A DNA stretch of 64,000 nt from Hsuehochloa calcarea (lineage: Eukaryota > Streptophyta > Magnoliopsida > Poales > Poaceae). The stretch's first letter is position 1. Each line of letters opens with the position of its first letter. This document shows, piece after piece, positions 1 through 11,330 of this stretch. Both the position numbers and the translations under genes were made by a program. The notes under the pieces were generated by a model that saw only the letters and a program-made list of their open reading frames with translations, did no database searches and was not told where the DNA came from. The stretch is taken from contig CM070603.1 in the NCBI GenBank assembly GCA_036346395.1, forward strand, positions 22,353,045-22,417,044, in the 5' to 3' direction.

Positions 1-250
1 ATTTGCACCGATCGGGATTCGAAGGTAAGATCTTGTTCAATGATCAGAGGTTCTAGCAGAATTACATGTTATGGAGCTCTCAAATACTCACCCAGCATCA
101 GAGCATACCAGACGTTGCGTACCCCGCGTATGGACCCAGGACGGTCACATCGATACGCCAACTTCCTAATCCCCGCAACTGGCGAGAACAATCAATGTAC
201 CTTGGTCTAACCTCCCCCTTGGTACTAAAGCACGCAACAAGCACAACACA
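1..250 (-). pseudogene. Ty3/gypsy (Tekay/Del-like) integrase C-terminus, broken
   Basis: Read on the minus strand, this stretch gives a decayed match to the end of a gypsy integrase and the start of its chromodomain tail. KLAY lies near 160-170, then a match to the conserved GVHNVFHVSML block (here GVRNVWYALML) near 85-125, then EYLRAP, HVI and IIEQDLTFES running off the left edge. The same block is recognisable in the gypsy element at 31080-31160, which supports the call. There are in-frame stops and at least one frameshift, so nothing functional is encoded. The rest of the element would lie outside the window on the left. Integrase family assignment is fairly sure; Tekay rather than another chromovirus clade is inferred. 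Confidence 0.6.
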
Positions 251-2965
251 CACGAAACACTTGTCCCATTTCTCAATCGATTTCTTCATATTAACAAGGA
301 ACACTTCTTTTAACCTGGAACACACAACAGAACTTACTTTAAACAACTCTTTTATAACCAGAACCCAATTGAAAATAACAGATTCTCATCGTAACCCCAA
401 AATGACAACTTTACACCAAAAAGGGTCAAACTCAAAAGTGAAGATTCGTCATGAAATCCCTCTCTTTCCCAGTAGGCAGTATACAAATAAACACTTCACA
501 AGCCGAAAGAGAAACCACTCAAATACCCAAATCAAATACTTTCTTTATTCTTTCTGAACTGATAAGAACCACACATGCCAATCATAAGGTCAAACTCAAT
601 TTACGAAAGACACTCGTCATAAACACATAGCTCAAACAAGAATCAAGAGAGTGTTTCACTACTGGAGGAAACACTCTTGTTGTCAATTTCTCTTTTAGAA
701 ATAGAATTTAGGGAATTCCATTTCATCCATATGACACTAACTCATTTCTCTTAAATTGGCAACCTCAACGCTATGCTCAAACCGAATTCACCGTTCATAC
801 CTTTGTAGAGAGGCTCTAATAACTTCCACAAAACATACTATAGCCAACTTCTCTACTGACGGAGTTATTTTGACAGATGACATCCAAATGCATCCCCAAA
901 AATGGATCTTCACACATAAACACATCACCTCAATCCTTTAAGAATGAAATACTTGGATTTGACCTCACACATTCCCATGTGCTTCATCAAAAGAGTTATA
1001 TCAATGATCATCCCACTGTTCGAAGTCCACCCTTATTCTACTTCTTCTACACATTATCATTAGGCGATCAAAGTTCTAACATAAAAAATACAAAGTCCAA
1101 AAGATTAACCTCCAAGACTCCTACATCGAACTTCTCATATAAAGACAGGGAAATCGTCAGATTAAATTTCCAAAATTTCCACAATCCAAACATATTAACT
1201 CATTAACATTGACATGGAAATATTTTCTCGACCAAATTATCTTTAGAAAGATTTTAACTCTCAGAGGGTTATTCACTAAGGCCAAGTCATACCCGACATT
1301 ATCTCAACATTTCCTATCATCTCAATGGTTGTCATAACGATTAGATTTCTTCACAATTCTATGCTCATTAAACTACACCGTCATAATTCTTCTACACAAC
1401 AGTGTAAGGTACCCAATCGGGACACTCTAATAAACTGACCAAGATTTTCTATACTTTCAACAATTCTATTGTTCCACTCAGCATGAACAAAAGATTTTGG
1501 ACTACAAACCACTATAGGTTCTATTAGTTGCAATAATGCCATCAGCTTGGCCCCAAAGACAAAACTTTCTATTTAAGTCAAACGCTCCCCAAGGGTTATT
1601 CCAAGAAATCAACTTATCACTCAATGCGTCTCAAACAACTTGACACCTAAATTCTCACAAAGTTATTTAGTTGATCACCACCAACCAGCTGCCACTATAC
1701 ACTTTATAAGGTTTTGTAGAACAAATCATTTATTTATTTATCAAAAGAAAAGGTAATTGAAAACGATTCCCAGCACAAAGAAAACGTTTGCCACTCGCAT
1801 TGGCATATGACCAAGTGAAAATAGTCAATTAAGCAATGAACATGAAAAATATAAGGGGAGTCCACAGTTGAGGTACAAGCCCCGCACGAAGAGAATATCA
1901 AACCTTGAATGAGAAGAAATTATTGTCTTTGAAAATCGAAAAAATCTTATGGGGCAAAGCAGAAAGTTTAGGCACACTTCAAATAAACTGCAAGTTACAA
2001 AACTTGACTTCAATCTCAAATACTTCTACTTCAATCTTTCCTTTAACAAAAGAAATAATTTTATTTGATTGAAACATTACTTTGCCAACTCAAGCTAAGG
2101 AGTCTTAAAGCTCAAATCACAAGAATCACTTAAGAACCGGTAGAATATTCAAATACATCATTTTGATTAAACTAATTTCAGCTACCACATAATTCATGAG
2201 CTCTAAAAGATCACGAAAGCAAAACTTGAAATATTCTCATTTAAGAGATATCACCAATGGCGATCAAATTACTTTATCTATAAAATAATTAATATTAACT
2301 CACATTACAGTCAATTTTAATAACATCAATATCATACAGTAGTACCAAGAATCATTAAACCTTAATACCATATCCCAAACTTTCCCAAAAGAAACGCAAT
2401 ATGCCACTTCATTTTATTTTCCTATTATCTCCATAAAACTTCATCAACTACGTAATCTATGGAAAACCTATTACACGAGCCACAAGGTAGAAATAAATTT
2501 TCTTTAACAAGATCATACTATACAATAGCAATTTCATAAGGCACACTATCAAAGACCACTTGTGAAATTCATCCACTTAGCTGTTGGTGTTATTCAACAC
2601 CAGCTTCAGCTCTCATTATCAATTGACGATTGTATTAATCAAGTAAATATGGTGCTACTTCTATTTGCAATCACATAACCATTTATAAACACAGATTCAA
2701 CATTTCACCTTATGTTCAGAAATTAGGACAAAGCATGATTATAGATTTACTAACGTAATTTCTCTATAACAAGGTTTAACGAATCGATTCACCAACACCC
2801 ATCTAGACCTTTATGTAGGTTTCAACAATTTTAGCATGTGAGGATTAAGTAATTCTAGCATTTATGCAAGATCATCAAGTAAACATTTACAAGATTGTTT
2901 CATATCGATATCCACTCTTCTTAGTAAACGATGTTGATTCTATTTATGAATAGATATATTCTAAA
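251..2965. other. AT-rich stretch, nothing recognised
   Basis: About 2.7 kb of AT-rich sequence without a convincing reading frame, LTR end, TSD or terminal repeat. Open frames such as 66-557 and 877-1206 on the plus strand have no recognisable motif and low-complexity composition. It may be heavily decayed retroelement sequence belonging with the integrase fragment to its left, but I cannot show this. Confidence 0.4.
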
Positions 2966-2970
2966 TCACA

Positions 2971-3590
2971 ATTGGCGGCACCCTTCAGTACCTAACGTTC
3001 ACACGTCCGGACATCGTCTACACTGTGCAACAGGCTTGTCTTCACATGCATGATCCATGCGAGCTGCACACCAATCTCCTCAAGCACATTCTTCGCTACC
3101 TCAAGGGCACCATCAACTACAGCTTGCAACTCCATTGGACTTTACTGATCTCTCTTACCACCTACACCGACGCCGACTGGGTCGGCTGTCTTTTTTGGCG
3201 ATAACCTCATTTCATGGTCTTCCAAGCGACTGCAGATAGTCTCTCGTTCCAGTGCTGAGGCTGAATACTGCGCCATCACCAACGCTATCGCCGAGTCCTG
3301 TTGGCTTCATCAACTCCCGCTGAACTGCATCATCCTCTTCAACAGGCCAAAGTTGTTTTTTTGTGACAACATCAGTGTGGTCTACCTCTCGACTAATCCC
3401 ATCCGACACCAACAGACGAAACATGTCGAGATTGATCTTCACTTTGTTCGAGACCGCGTCACTCTCGGTGAGGTCCGCGTTCTTCACGTACCAACCACCT
3501 CGCAGTGCGCCGACGTCTTCAGCATGGGCCTTCCCACAGCCATCTTCAAGGAGTTTTGCTCCAGTTTGAATGTCTGTCCCGCTCCCGTTC
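2971..3590 (+). pseudogene. Ty1/copia RT-RNase H C-terminal fragment
   Basis: The plus strand encodes the end of a copia polyprotein. In order: LQYLTFTRPDIVYTVQQ, LRYLKGT, YTDADWVGC (RNase H), a spot where the segment usually reading like DTRRSTSG has been deleted, then SRSSAEAEY, FCDNISVVYLSTNP, the block QTKHVEIDLHFVRD, and LHVPTTSQCADVF. The reading moves between frames (near 3200 and 3300), so it is a pseudogene. It starts abruptly at about 2971; gag, protease, integrase and most of RT are absent. It runs into a polypurine tract and an LTR start, as expected at the 3' end of a copia element. Confidence 0.85.
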
Positions 3591-3596
3591 CATCTG

Positions 3597-3614
3597 CGGG
3601 GCGGGAAGGGGGGG
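3597..3614 (+). other. Polypurine tract of the copia remnant
   Basis: A G-rich tract directly precedes a TGTTAG LTR start at 3615 and follows the polyprotein end, the standard position for plus-strand priming. Confidence 0.7.
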
Positions 3615-3820
3615 TGTTAGCCTACCATGCGTGTGCATGTGACGCCTCGGTTTTGTTAGCCTACCACGCGTGTACATGTGACGTCTCGGTTCAACTAAGA
3701 GATTAATTCATGAGACGCCTTGGTTCAACCAGGAGATTAATATTAGTTGCTACATGTATTCACATTAACATCACCATTATATATATCCCTGTACACCAAT
3801 GAATCAGTTAAGTGCATCAT
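3615..3820 (+). repeat. Partial copia 3' LTR with a duplicated start
   Basis: The LTR begins TGTTAGCCTACCA and repeats almost the same 39 bases at 3657 (TGTTAGCCTACCACGCG). A further shortened echo (GAGACGCCTTGGTTCAAC) follows near 3711. The text after this, through the Pol II-like stretch near 3780-3800, resembles copia LTR sequence but I find no clear CA end, so the right boundary is approximate. Confidence 0.6.
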
Positions 3821-4439
3821 TTCTATAAGCCATCACATACAACAGCTATAAAGATGCGCCTAGTACCCATTGCCAATGCAATTCAATTATACAATAGCAG
3901 CCTAGGCATAAATATTTACCATCTTAGCCTCCTATATGTGAAGTCAATTCAAATGATGATATTTGCAACGCTCCCAAAATTACATATACGTGCATGAACC
4001 TTCTATTAGGGATTAACAGTAGGACAAATACATCAGGAGGCTAAAAGCAATGCACATATCTAGTATAAAATTCAACAGACACAACATTACTTGCAAAAAT
4101 AATACAGCCTAAGTTCTTTAACGAAATAAAGAGATGACAAATTCACATGTTTTAAAACCAGATTTCACTTATGTGGCTTACTTTTATTATGTGATGCCCA
4201 AGCCTATATGTAATCGTCATACATCCTAAACATTCTTAAGTTACGAAATGTGTAATGCTATCATTTTCATCACCAAGTGAACATACCACTATACCAGTTT
4301 GGAACTACGACATAATCTAAAAAATGTAGGTAGGTGAGCATTTCTAAGTTTTAACCATTTTAATACAATGCTAAAACCTGCAGAGATATTCCAAACTACT
4401 AATTAACAAATGGAATAAGCAATTTAGAATTTTTTTATA
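3821..4439. other. Unassigned, between copia LTR and Helitron cargo
   Basis: AT-rich with no recognised coding block. It could be intron or flank carried with the BRAP2-like fragment to its right, in which case the Helitron 3' end (CTRR preceded by a hairpin, on the minus strand) should lie here. I looked for that end and did not find a convincing one. Confidence 0.35.
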
Positions 4440-4489
4440 AATGTTAAGAGTAAATCAAACCACCACCATATACCAAGACATACTGGGTA

Positions 4490-5172
4490 GGTAGGTTGCT
4501 CAACCGAGCTCGTAACTGAGCTATGCGCATGCTCATGAACTGAATGTAGTGCACATCTTCCACAGAACGGACACGACCGGCATCACCCTGCTGCACATCA
4601 ACCTCCAATCGATCATCACGTTATAGGATATACATGTACAAATGTACACTCATAGTTTACAGAAAGTCAAATGGACTAAGCAGAATAAAAACAAGCCAAC
4701 ACCTCCAGTGATGAGAACTGCTTCCCATTGAAATGCATGTAGATGCTATCTGTAGAGCTCTGCGTATCGAACTTTATAAGAACACTGTACTGGTCCTCCA
4801 CCCCATCAATCCTACACCATGAGCCCATGACCACCGATTAACACTTTGATCCACACATACATCAAAGCAACTCAAAACACATCAAGTTGGCTAAATTTGA
4901 TATCTAAGCCTAATAACGTGCACCAAAAGACAGGATCGAGGAAACTACGCTGACAAGTTAACTCCAACCTATGAAAACCACTAGATTTCATCGAGTTGAC
5001 CACTTGAGGCCCAAGGAAGCGAAGCACGCAATGGTATGAAGCCATAAAACAGCAGTGATGAACCGAGGTACTTGACGATGCGCATCTCGACCATGTGGGT
5101 CACGAAGGTGCAGCAGAAGCAGCAGAAGTCGGAATAGGCTTGTGGTTGGGCACGGTGGGTACACACTCGCGG
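4490..5172 (-). pseudogene. BRAP2/BRIZ-like (RING-ZnF-UBP) N-terminal fragment, introns kept
   Basis: Three exon-like blocks occur in order on the minus strand. Block one (5072 to about 5170) contains DFCCFCCTFVTHMVEMRIV and ends at a GT donor. Block two (4703-4811) starts after an AG acceptor and reads IDGVEDQYSVLIKFD, then HFNGKQFSSLE, ending at a GT donor. Block three (from 4590 down) starts after GCAG and reads VEDVHYIQF. This is the RRM-like N-terminal domain of plant BRAP2-type E3 ligases (Arabidopsis BRIZ1/BRIZ2 group). The RING and ZnF-UBP domains that carry ubiquitin-ligase and ubiquitin-binding activity are absent. Retained introns show capture at the DNA level, not by reverse transcription. 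The exact end of block three is uncertain. Confidence 0.7.
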
Positions 5173-5253
5173 CGAAGACCAAGCCTCTAGAGCTAGAGCT
5201 GGATCAGAAGGATGTACCTGCGCGGGGACCGTGACAGGAGGGCGTAGGGGTTC

Positions 5254-5508
5254 TAGCAAGTGGCCAAGGGCAGCAAAGGCAGTAGTGGTGATGAGCGTGA
5301 TCACCGAGAGGACAGCAAGCACAACACCGTCCCCCATGTTGCGGCCGGAGAGGGAGATCGGCTCGTCATGGAGGAAGTAGAGGAAGAGCTAGGCGACCAC
5401 GTAGGTGAGGAAGACGATGAGGGAGATGGGGTGCCAGAGCAGGGAGATGAAGGCGACGCCGAGGACGATGATGGTGTAGTTCATGGCGAAGTGTGCGAGG
5501 TTGGTGAC
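5254..5508 (-). pseudogene. PRA1 family (prenylated Rab acceptor) fragment, nonsense mutation
   Basis: The minus strand encodes the core of a PRA1-domain protein: NLAHFAMNYTIIVLG, then SLLWHPISLIVFL, then LFLYFLHDEPISL and GDGVVLAVLSVITLI. In intact plant PRA1 proteins these form the paired hydrophobic hairpins that sit in ER/Golgi/endosomal membranes and bind prenylated Rab GTPases. The reading frame is continuous except for a TAG at 5389-5391, exactly where the family has Trp before LFLYF, so a TGG to TAG change is the simple explanation. The usual N-terminal region is replaced by unrelated Ser/Pro/Leu-rich sequence, and the second hydrophobic half breaks off after about 5254. It is joined directly to BRAP2-like sequence. 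Family call is secure; it is a captured, dead fragment. Confidence 0.8.
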
Positions 5509-5832
5509 AGGGGAGGAAGAGGGAGGGAGCGGTGGTGGATGGGGAAGGAGATCGAGCGGGCGGCTGGGGAGGGACTGGGAGGGAAAAAGGAGCGAGGGGA
5601 GGAGCACGGTGTGGGATCGAGTGAGCGAGGAGAAGAGAGGAGAGAGATGGGTGGGGATTAGGGTTTGCACTAAGGAGCTGGAAGACCGTCCAATCACAAT
5701 CCGCGCGCATCCGAAGGGACGCTCCACTCCATGCAATCTCAGCCGCCCAGAGACGATCCGACATCGCATGTTTTTATGGTGACGTGACCACCTTGAGGGG
5801 AGCCCAATGCTACCTCCTTTTATATAGAAAGA

Positions 5833-7643
5833 TTAGGGGTTTTAGGCAGTAGCCTCAACTAATTCTAGATGCATTCCCATATATCATAGCAAACAAGATC
5901 AGAGTAAGAAACCAAAGGAAAACCAAAGGATCACCATAATCCCAAAAGTCACCAAAGAGAGAGCAAGAATAATAAGAGACTCTTCTTGAAGTAATCTTGC
6001 TTGGATTGATTTGAGATAGATATTGGTTTACAACCACTCCACCAAGGAGGACAAAAGCTCAACACTTGAGCACACAATCAATCCATGTCTCACAAACCCT
6101 GGCCTCAACTACTCCAAAATCCCCAAATAACAAATTAGGGTTTTCTCTTGGAATGACTTAGAACTCCACATATGGAGATTTCCTTTTGTAGTAGAGGCTA
6201 GGTTTAGAGAGAAGACACTAACGGGCACTCGTTAAGCTCACACATAAATGGGTCTACACTCATGCACACTTCTCAAAGCGTATGACTAACCGGGCTTTTC
6301 AATCCATTTCTTCGTAATATTTATCTTCACTTGACCTAAACCGCCTTCTTCTTGCGCCTTGCACCGTGGTTTAGCCAAAGGTCACCAATACGGTATTTTG
6401 GTCAAGTTACTAAAATACCCCTTATTGATCATTCTCCAAAGACCGAGTCCAATCTTCATGAAGTAATCCCATGCTTCGCCACTGTAGGTTGATCAATGAC
6501 TCTCTTCATGTCGGTAAGTCTCTTCCATCTGACTCCTACCGAATCCACCATGGAACTTACACCGATTGCTGCGCCGCTTGATGCAACCTATCGCACCGAA
6601 CATCCAGTTCGGTCATCCTTGTCCATTTTGCGCCATGCTTGTGTCCACTGATTTCACCCAGCATCCTCGATCGTTCTAGACCTCAGCTGCACATGCCTAG
6701 TCCTGATCATCCTCACCGTTGACCGTTGTTGGCATCCAAGTCACCTACACAACAATAGACCAAGGAATCAGTTTTGGGTACAAGTACTTCGCAATTTGAC
6801 CCACGTTAGTCAAAACATGCATCATGCAATAAATATACACTGAAAACCATGAATTTGACCTAACCCACAAACATCACCACCCTGCCGGCTAGTGGACAGG
6901 GCTAAATCTGTCAGACTGCCACCCATGGTTGGTCTGACTGCACACTGGCTAGTCTTATCGCCTAGCATAGGGACTTAGCCAAATTTTCTCTCTAAAAATT
7001 TAAAACAAATTGAACTTTTAGCTTGAAACTCTAAAAATTATGAGACCAAGTGCAGAAGAATCCTCTCTTACGTACACCCTATATTTTTGGCATGGCCCAA
7101 AATTCAACTAATTTTTTTGGCCAGTCAGACCACCCCTCATCACTAGCCTGACCGCTAGCATGGCCGGTCGGACCGCCGCCTATGGTTGGTCTTACCGCCG
7201 GCCCTTTGACTTACCCTTGTGCTAGTTTGACCTCTAGAGGTGGCCGGTCAAACCACCAGCAATGTCGGTCTGACCACCGCCCCTACCAAGATGATCGCCA
7301 TTGCTGACAAAGATCTCGAATTTTACTGTAAAATGAGTGTTTCAACAAACCCTCTCTACCATTGTTATTTGTATCATCATAGTAAGATTATGAGCATATC
7401 CCCATAATATCCATAGAGGGCGGCGGCGAAGAGTTGGTTCTTGTGTGGAGAAGGCAGCACCATCGTGCACCACCGACGAGGAGGCGGCACGGCCGACTTT
7501 CTTCCTCACCTCCAACTCCTAAACCTTTCCCCATTCATTCTCGAGCCTCCCCACCGCCATAGCTCCTCATAGCCGAGCTCCATTGCAACCCCATGGTCAT
7601 CGCCATCGCCGGGCCTGCACACGCTACATCGGACCAAGACACC
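5833..7643. other. Possible LTR remnant with GGTCNGACC-type motif cluster
   Basis: No gene is recognised. From about 6890 to 7300 there are many imperfect copies of a near-palindrome of the form GGTC-x-GACC (for example GGCCGGTCGGACCGCC near 7160 and GTCGGTCTGACCACC near 7263). The layout, a motif cluster toward one end and transcript-end-like text near 5850-6060, resembles a minus-strand copia LTR of the kind seen plus-strand at 62141-63730. Neither end nor a TSD was found. 7400-7643 is GC-richer and is the left flank of the next element. Confidence 0.3.
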
Positions 7644-7648
7644 ACTAT
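7644..7648. repeat. TSD ACTAT, left copy
   Basis: ACTAT here directly precedes the LTR end and is repeated at 17725-17729 directly after the other LTR end. Confidence 0.92.
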
Positions 7649-8700
7649 TGTGACGCCCCGTGTCATTACCCCTAGGGTAATCACACTTAGGCATACGGAT
7701 TACTATTCGTCTGCCCGGTAGAACACCGCTCCAACGAATAGCAAGCCATTTTATCAGGGTTGAGCAGCAGAACAATAAAATAGAAACTGTACATTTTTAT
7801 TACAGTAGTAGCCACATAAAGCTAAGGTTCTTAATACAACTACTACACAAACACAAAAGGAAGCTTCTCCGCTCTGGAGTCTGCTCCGGACTACCACCCT
7901 CCTACTCGTCCCACGAGTCAAAGATGGCTTCCATCTCGCTCAGGTCCTCGCCGCTGGTGCCTTCTCCTCCTAACTCTTTGCATCGGTACACTGAAGTCCT
8001 TTGCCCCACTCGGGATAGCTCCGTGGGACTAGGATCTAACAAAGGAGAATACAAACAAGGTTGAGTACTGTAAGTACTCAAAGAAGCATTAATAGCAAAC
8101 AATGCACTGCATGACTGATCTCTGGTCTTTATCACAAATTCTAAAATCATCTCATTCTGAAAATAAACATTAAAACATTAAGTTGCAATTTTAATTCTGA
8201 AAATACTACTAGTCACTCGGAAAGAAGAAAGACCCCCAGTGGTTCCCGTAGACTTCAATCCAAGAGACTGGCATGAATTCATGATTTGTATAGCATCGCA
8301 GTGAGCTTGCGCCACTTACCCATAACTATTCTCGAGCTCTGTGAACTGGGTCCATCGCATTTCCTTTGATGCGACTTCGAGTTCAGAATACAGATCGTTT
8401 TCCAGGTTACGTGATTAAGTCTCCACCCATTGTTTTCCGTCGGTGTCCTGAGCGCACCCAGTCCTCCACCGAGTTCCAACAATGTTGGTTGGGGCGGCTA
8501 TCCTCCGAGCCCAACACTCCACCTTGGACCGGCTATCCTCCGTGTCCAACATTCCGTTAATGGAGAACGTAATTACGTAAGCAGTAGCATTTTCGCTCAC
8601 CAAACGGGAAATGGTTGGCACTGATTTTACGGCATCTGACCGAGTAAGAGTTTTGTTAGTCCTTATATTATAGCTGTAGGTAAAGGGTCCCACCTCTTAC

Positions 8701-8740
<40 letters not shown>

Positions 8741-9499
8741 TCTTTTCTCTATCAAGGCCCCCTTTACCCACATAGTAATTCTCATCTCATTCTCATCTCA
8801 GTTTTCTTATCTTTCTCATCATCTCAGCCAATTTGTTTTTGAGAAATAGTTTTGATGCAGTTACATATATGATAGAGCAATATACGGTTTACATTTAAAT
8901 TAGCTATATTAATGTTCAAGAGAATGCTTGCCTTTAGAGTTTTTGGAAAGGTCGACGATGATGAATCTCTTATCGCCTTCTCCGTACTACCGAGCTCGCC
9001 CTCTGAAGCAAGGCGGCAATACAAATAATCGTGAGAAATACTTAGTGATTTTGGCGATATTCGGATAATAAATCGCTAATGCGACTTCTACTGGTTAGCC
9101 AATTTTAATTTACAAATATTTTTCCAAAACCCGACTCAGTTAGTAGTTCCCATTAAAATCCTATTTTAATTATCCTATTAACCCTAATCTCAAACCACCA
9201 AAACCCTAATTACCTAATTAAATACCAAATCCTAACCCTAATTTACTAAATTACCTAACTAACCCTAACCCTAACTACTAATTTACCTAACTACCCTCCC
9301 TCTAATCCTAACCCAACCCCGCCGCTCATCTCCCCGCTCTCCCTCACTCCCGTCTCTTCTCTCTCTCTCTCTATTCTTCCAGTACCGCCTCTCCTCCTGG
9401 ACCTCCTCCTCGCGTCGCCGCCCTCCTTCTTCCTGCCGCCACGGCCATTGCCGCTTGCTCCTCTGGCTTCCTCCTGCGGCCCGAGACGCCGCCTCCCGT

Positions 9500-9535
<36 letters not shown>

Positions 9536-11316
9536 CGAGGCGCACAGCCTTAGCCGGCTCGGCCTCCCGCGCCGGTCCCATGGGCTCCTCCGATCCGCCC
9601 GCGACTCGGTCGATCGTCCCCGGCTCTCCCTGCGGCCCTCCCTACCGCCGCCTCCTTCTCCCGGCTCGGCTCCTTACTCCACCGTCCTCTTCCCCCGGCG
9701 CGGCCGAGGCCAGTATGCCGCCCGGCTAGACCTCCTCCACTCACCCGACCGGCGTGTTCCGGCCGCTTGGCTCGGTCCACTAGGGTTTGTTCTCCTACCC
9801 CCTTAATGGTCTAGGGTTTGGTGATTTCCTTGCTGACCTATGCGATAACCAAAACTAAAGTTGGTTGATTCTCATGTATGCATGACGATGATGATGGATC
9901 TGGAATGCTGGAGGTCACTGGGATGGGTGCTGGGGTGTTCGGCCGTGGCTGGTAATACCCACCTCTTCTCTACCCCGATCCCTTGCTCTGTGATGAGAAT
10001 GGATTGTTTGTCTTCGAGATGCAAATGGGATTGATAAGTGTGCAAAATGGCGATGCACACTAGTGGGATTTGGGTTCACCTTTTTGCTGGAAACTGGGCT
10101 AGGAGGGGGATGGAAGTACCGGCTTGCTGGTGCTCTCCTCTGCTCCTGGCTCCCTGGCTTCCCGTGCTGGTCTTCTTCCTGCTCCCTGGTGCTGGCCTCT
10201 TGCTCCTGTGTTCTTGCTCCTTCTGCTGGGAAGAACCGGGAGGAGGAATGCACCGAAGGGGCTTGTGTGTTGGCTTGGAATGGGAATGGCTTGGGGAAGA
10301 ACACAATGGCTTTGGTTTTTCTTTGTCGGTTTCTTTTGGGGTGCAATGGTTGAGGGGATGTATGGTGGTTTGTCTTTGGGGGGGGGTTCTGCCGGGGAAT
10401 GGATTGTCTTTGGGAAGGGTACTCATACCGTTCTTATCTCTTGGTCGTGCATTGTTTTACTAAGCTCCTGTTCATTTCTACCTTTACTATGATCTTATCC
10501 TCCATCTGTGCACTGTGGAGTTTAAATGGGGGAGTGAATGACTTCCCTGAGGCTGATTTTGGGCCACCATGCTTTTGTGCTGCTCTGATGGTTTTCGCCA
10601 CATGTTTTGAGCTGAGGGCAAATGGTAAACGTAGGTGTTGGATTTGAGAATGCCGAATGATGAAACCTACGGTAATAAGACGCTACCGATCGCTTAGGTT
10701 GGATTTAGGTATCGCGGGTATCCAGGTGCCAGCTGATTTGGTTTAGCCTTGGTGACTTGAGAATCAAGCTGCCGGCTAATCCCGGTCAGTTTGGGTAACC
10801 TCGATACTCACGGTGCCAACTATCCTAGGTTGATCTGGGAACCGCGATGATTCCTACTGTACTCTGACGGCAAACTACTTTATTCTAACTCTATTCTATA
10901 GTTTTCGATTTGGGAATGGTCTTATGTTTGGTCGACGGAAAAATGGAGCTGGTAGTGGCAATTCGGATTGAGTCGAGGAAGGCGATTCGATTGACTACGA
11001 TGGATGATCGATTATTTCAAGGAAGGCTTCAGAGATATGAAATGCAAAATCTTTGTTTAATCGCTTTGTAATGAACTCAAAGTTGTAATTATGATTTGAT
11101 CTGATGTAATAAATTCTTGTGATCATACGATGTAATTTCTGTACTTTAATTTGTTGTAACAATACTATTGTAAACCAATCCAGAATTGGGTTATGATAAT
11201 GCTGTGATGACAACTGTGCTTGCTATTAATAGAAAGTTTAAAGGTGTGATTACTGTGGTTGATCCTAATACATGTCTTTAATGATGATTAAGAGATTCTA
11301 ATTTTGTCGGCTCACA
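7649..11316 (-). repeat. 3' LTR of the 7649-17724 element
   Basis: On the plus strand it starts TGTGACGCCCCGTGTC and ends TCGGCTCACA; read in element orientation it is TGTGAG...GTCACA. It holds a (CAT)n tract at 8701-8740, telomere-like ACCCTAA text at 9176-9290, a (CT)n tract at 9502-9532 and a GC-rich core at about 9300-9790. It differs from the partner LTR mostly by small indels and substitutions concentrated in GC-rich parts; AT-rich parts such as 9120-9290 and 11000-11290 are almost identical. Open frames inside it (for example 9498-9806) are low-complexity and not believed to be genes. Confidence 0.92.
9176..9290. repeat. Telomere-like ACCCTAA degenerate repeats inside the LTR
   Basis: Several CCCTAA/ACCCTAA units spaced by CTAATT-type text, including AACCCTAACCCTAAC near 9260. 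The partner LTR has the same block at about 15575-15690, so it belongs to the LTR and is not an independent telomere insertion. Confidence 0.7.
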
Positions 11317-11330
11317 TCCTCCCCTTGAAA
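11317..11330 (-). other. Polypurine tract
   Basis: The minus strand reads TTTCAAGGGGAGGA immediately before the TGTGAG start of the 3' LTR. Confidence 0.8.

Larger units (their letters stand above)
4440..5832 (-). mobile_element. Helitron-like element carrying fragments of two host genes
   Basis: Read on the minus strand, the right end starts with TC just after an A (A|TCTTTCTATATAAAAGG, 5833 down to about 5816). This fits the 5' end of grass Helitrons, which insert between A and T. Inside lie, in the same orientation, a PRA1-like segment (5254-5508) and a BRAP2/BRIZ-like segment with introns retained (about 4490-5172). Mixed, intron-containing host fragments in one orientation are characteristic of Helitron capture; Pack-MULEs do this too, but no long terminal inverted repeat is visible. 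There is no Rep/helicase gene, so it would be non-autonomous. The left boundary is not defined; 4440 is only the limit of recognisable cargo. Confidence 0.55.

Noticed and set aside
5260..5782. Plus-strand Glu/Gly/Asp-rich open frames
   Set aside because: They are the antisense shadow of the PRA1-like fragment and its GC-rich upstream text.
9176..9290. Interstitial telomere from a chromosome fusion
   Set aside because: The same text sits at the same place in both LTRs, so it belongs to the element.
9448..9806. Open frames of 76-102 codons in the GC-rich part of the 3.67 kb LTR
   Set aside because: Several overlap on both strands, are Ser/Pro/Leu repeats from (CT)n and GC-rich text, and shift frame between the two LTR copies.
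10038..10492. Overlapping open frames up to 143 codons on both strands in the LTR, also near 16316-16931
   Set aside because: They are not conserved in frame between the two LTRs and have no known motif.
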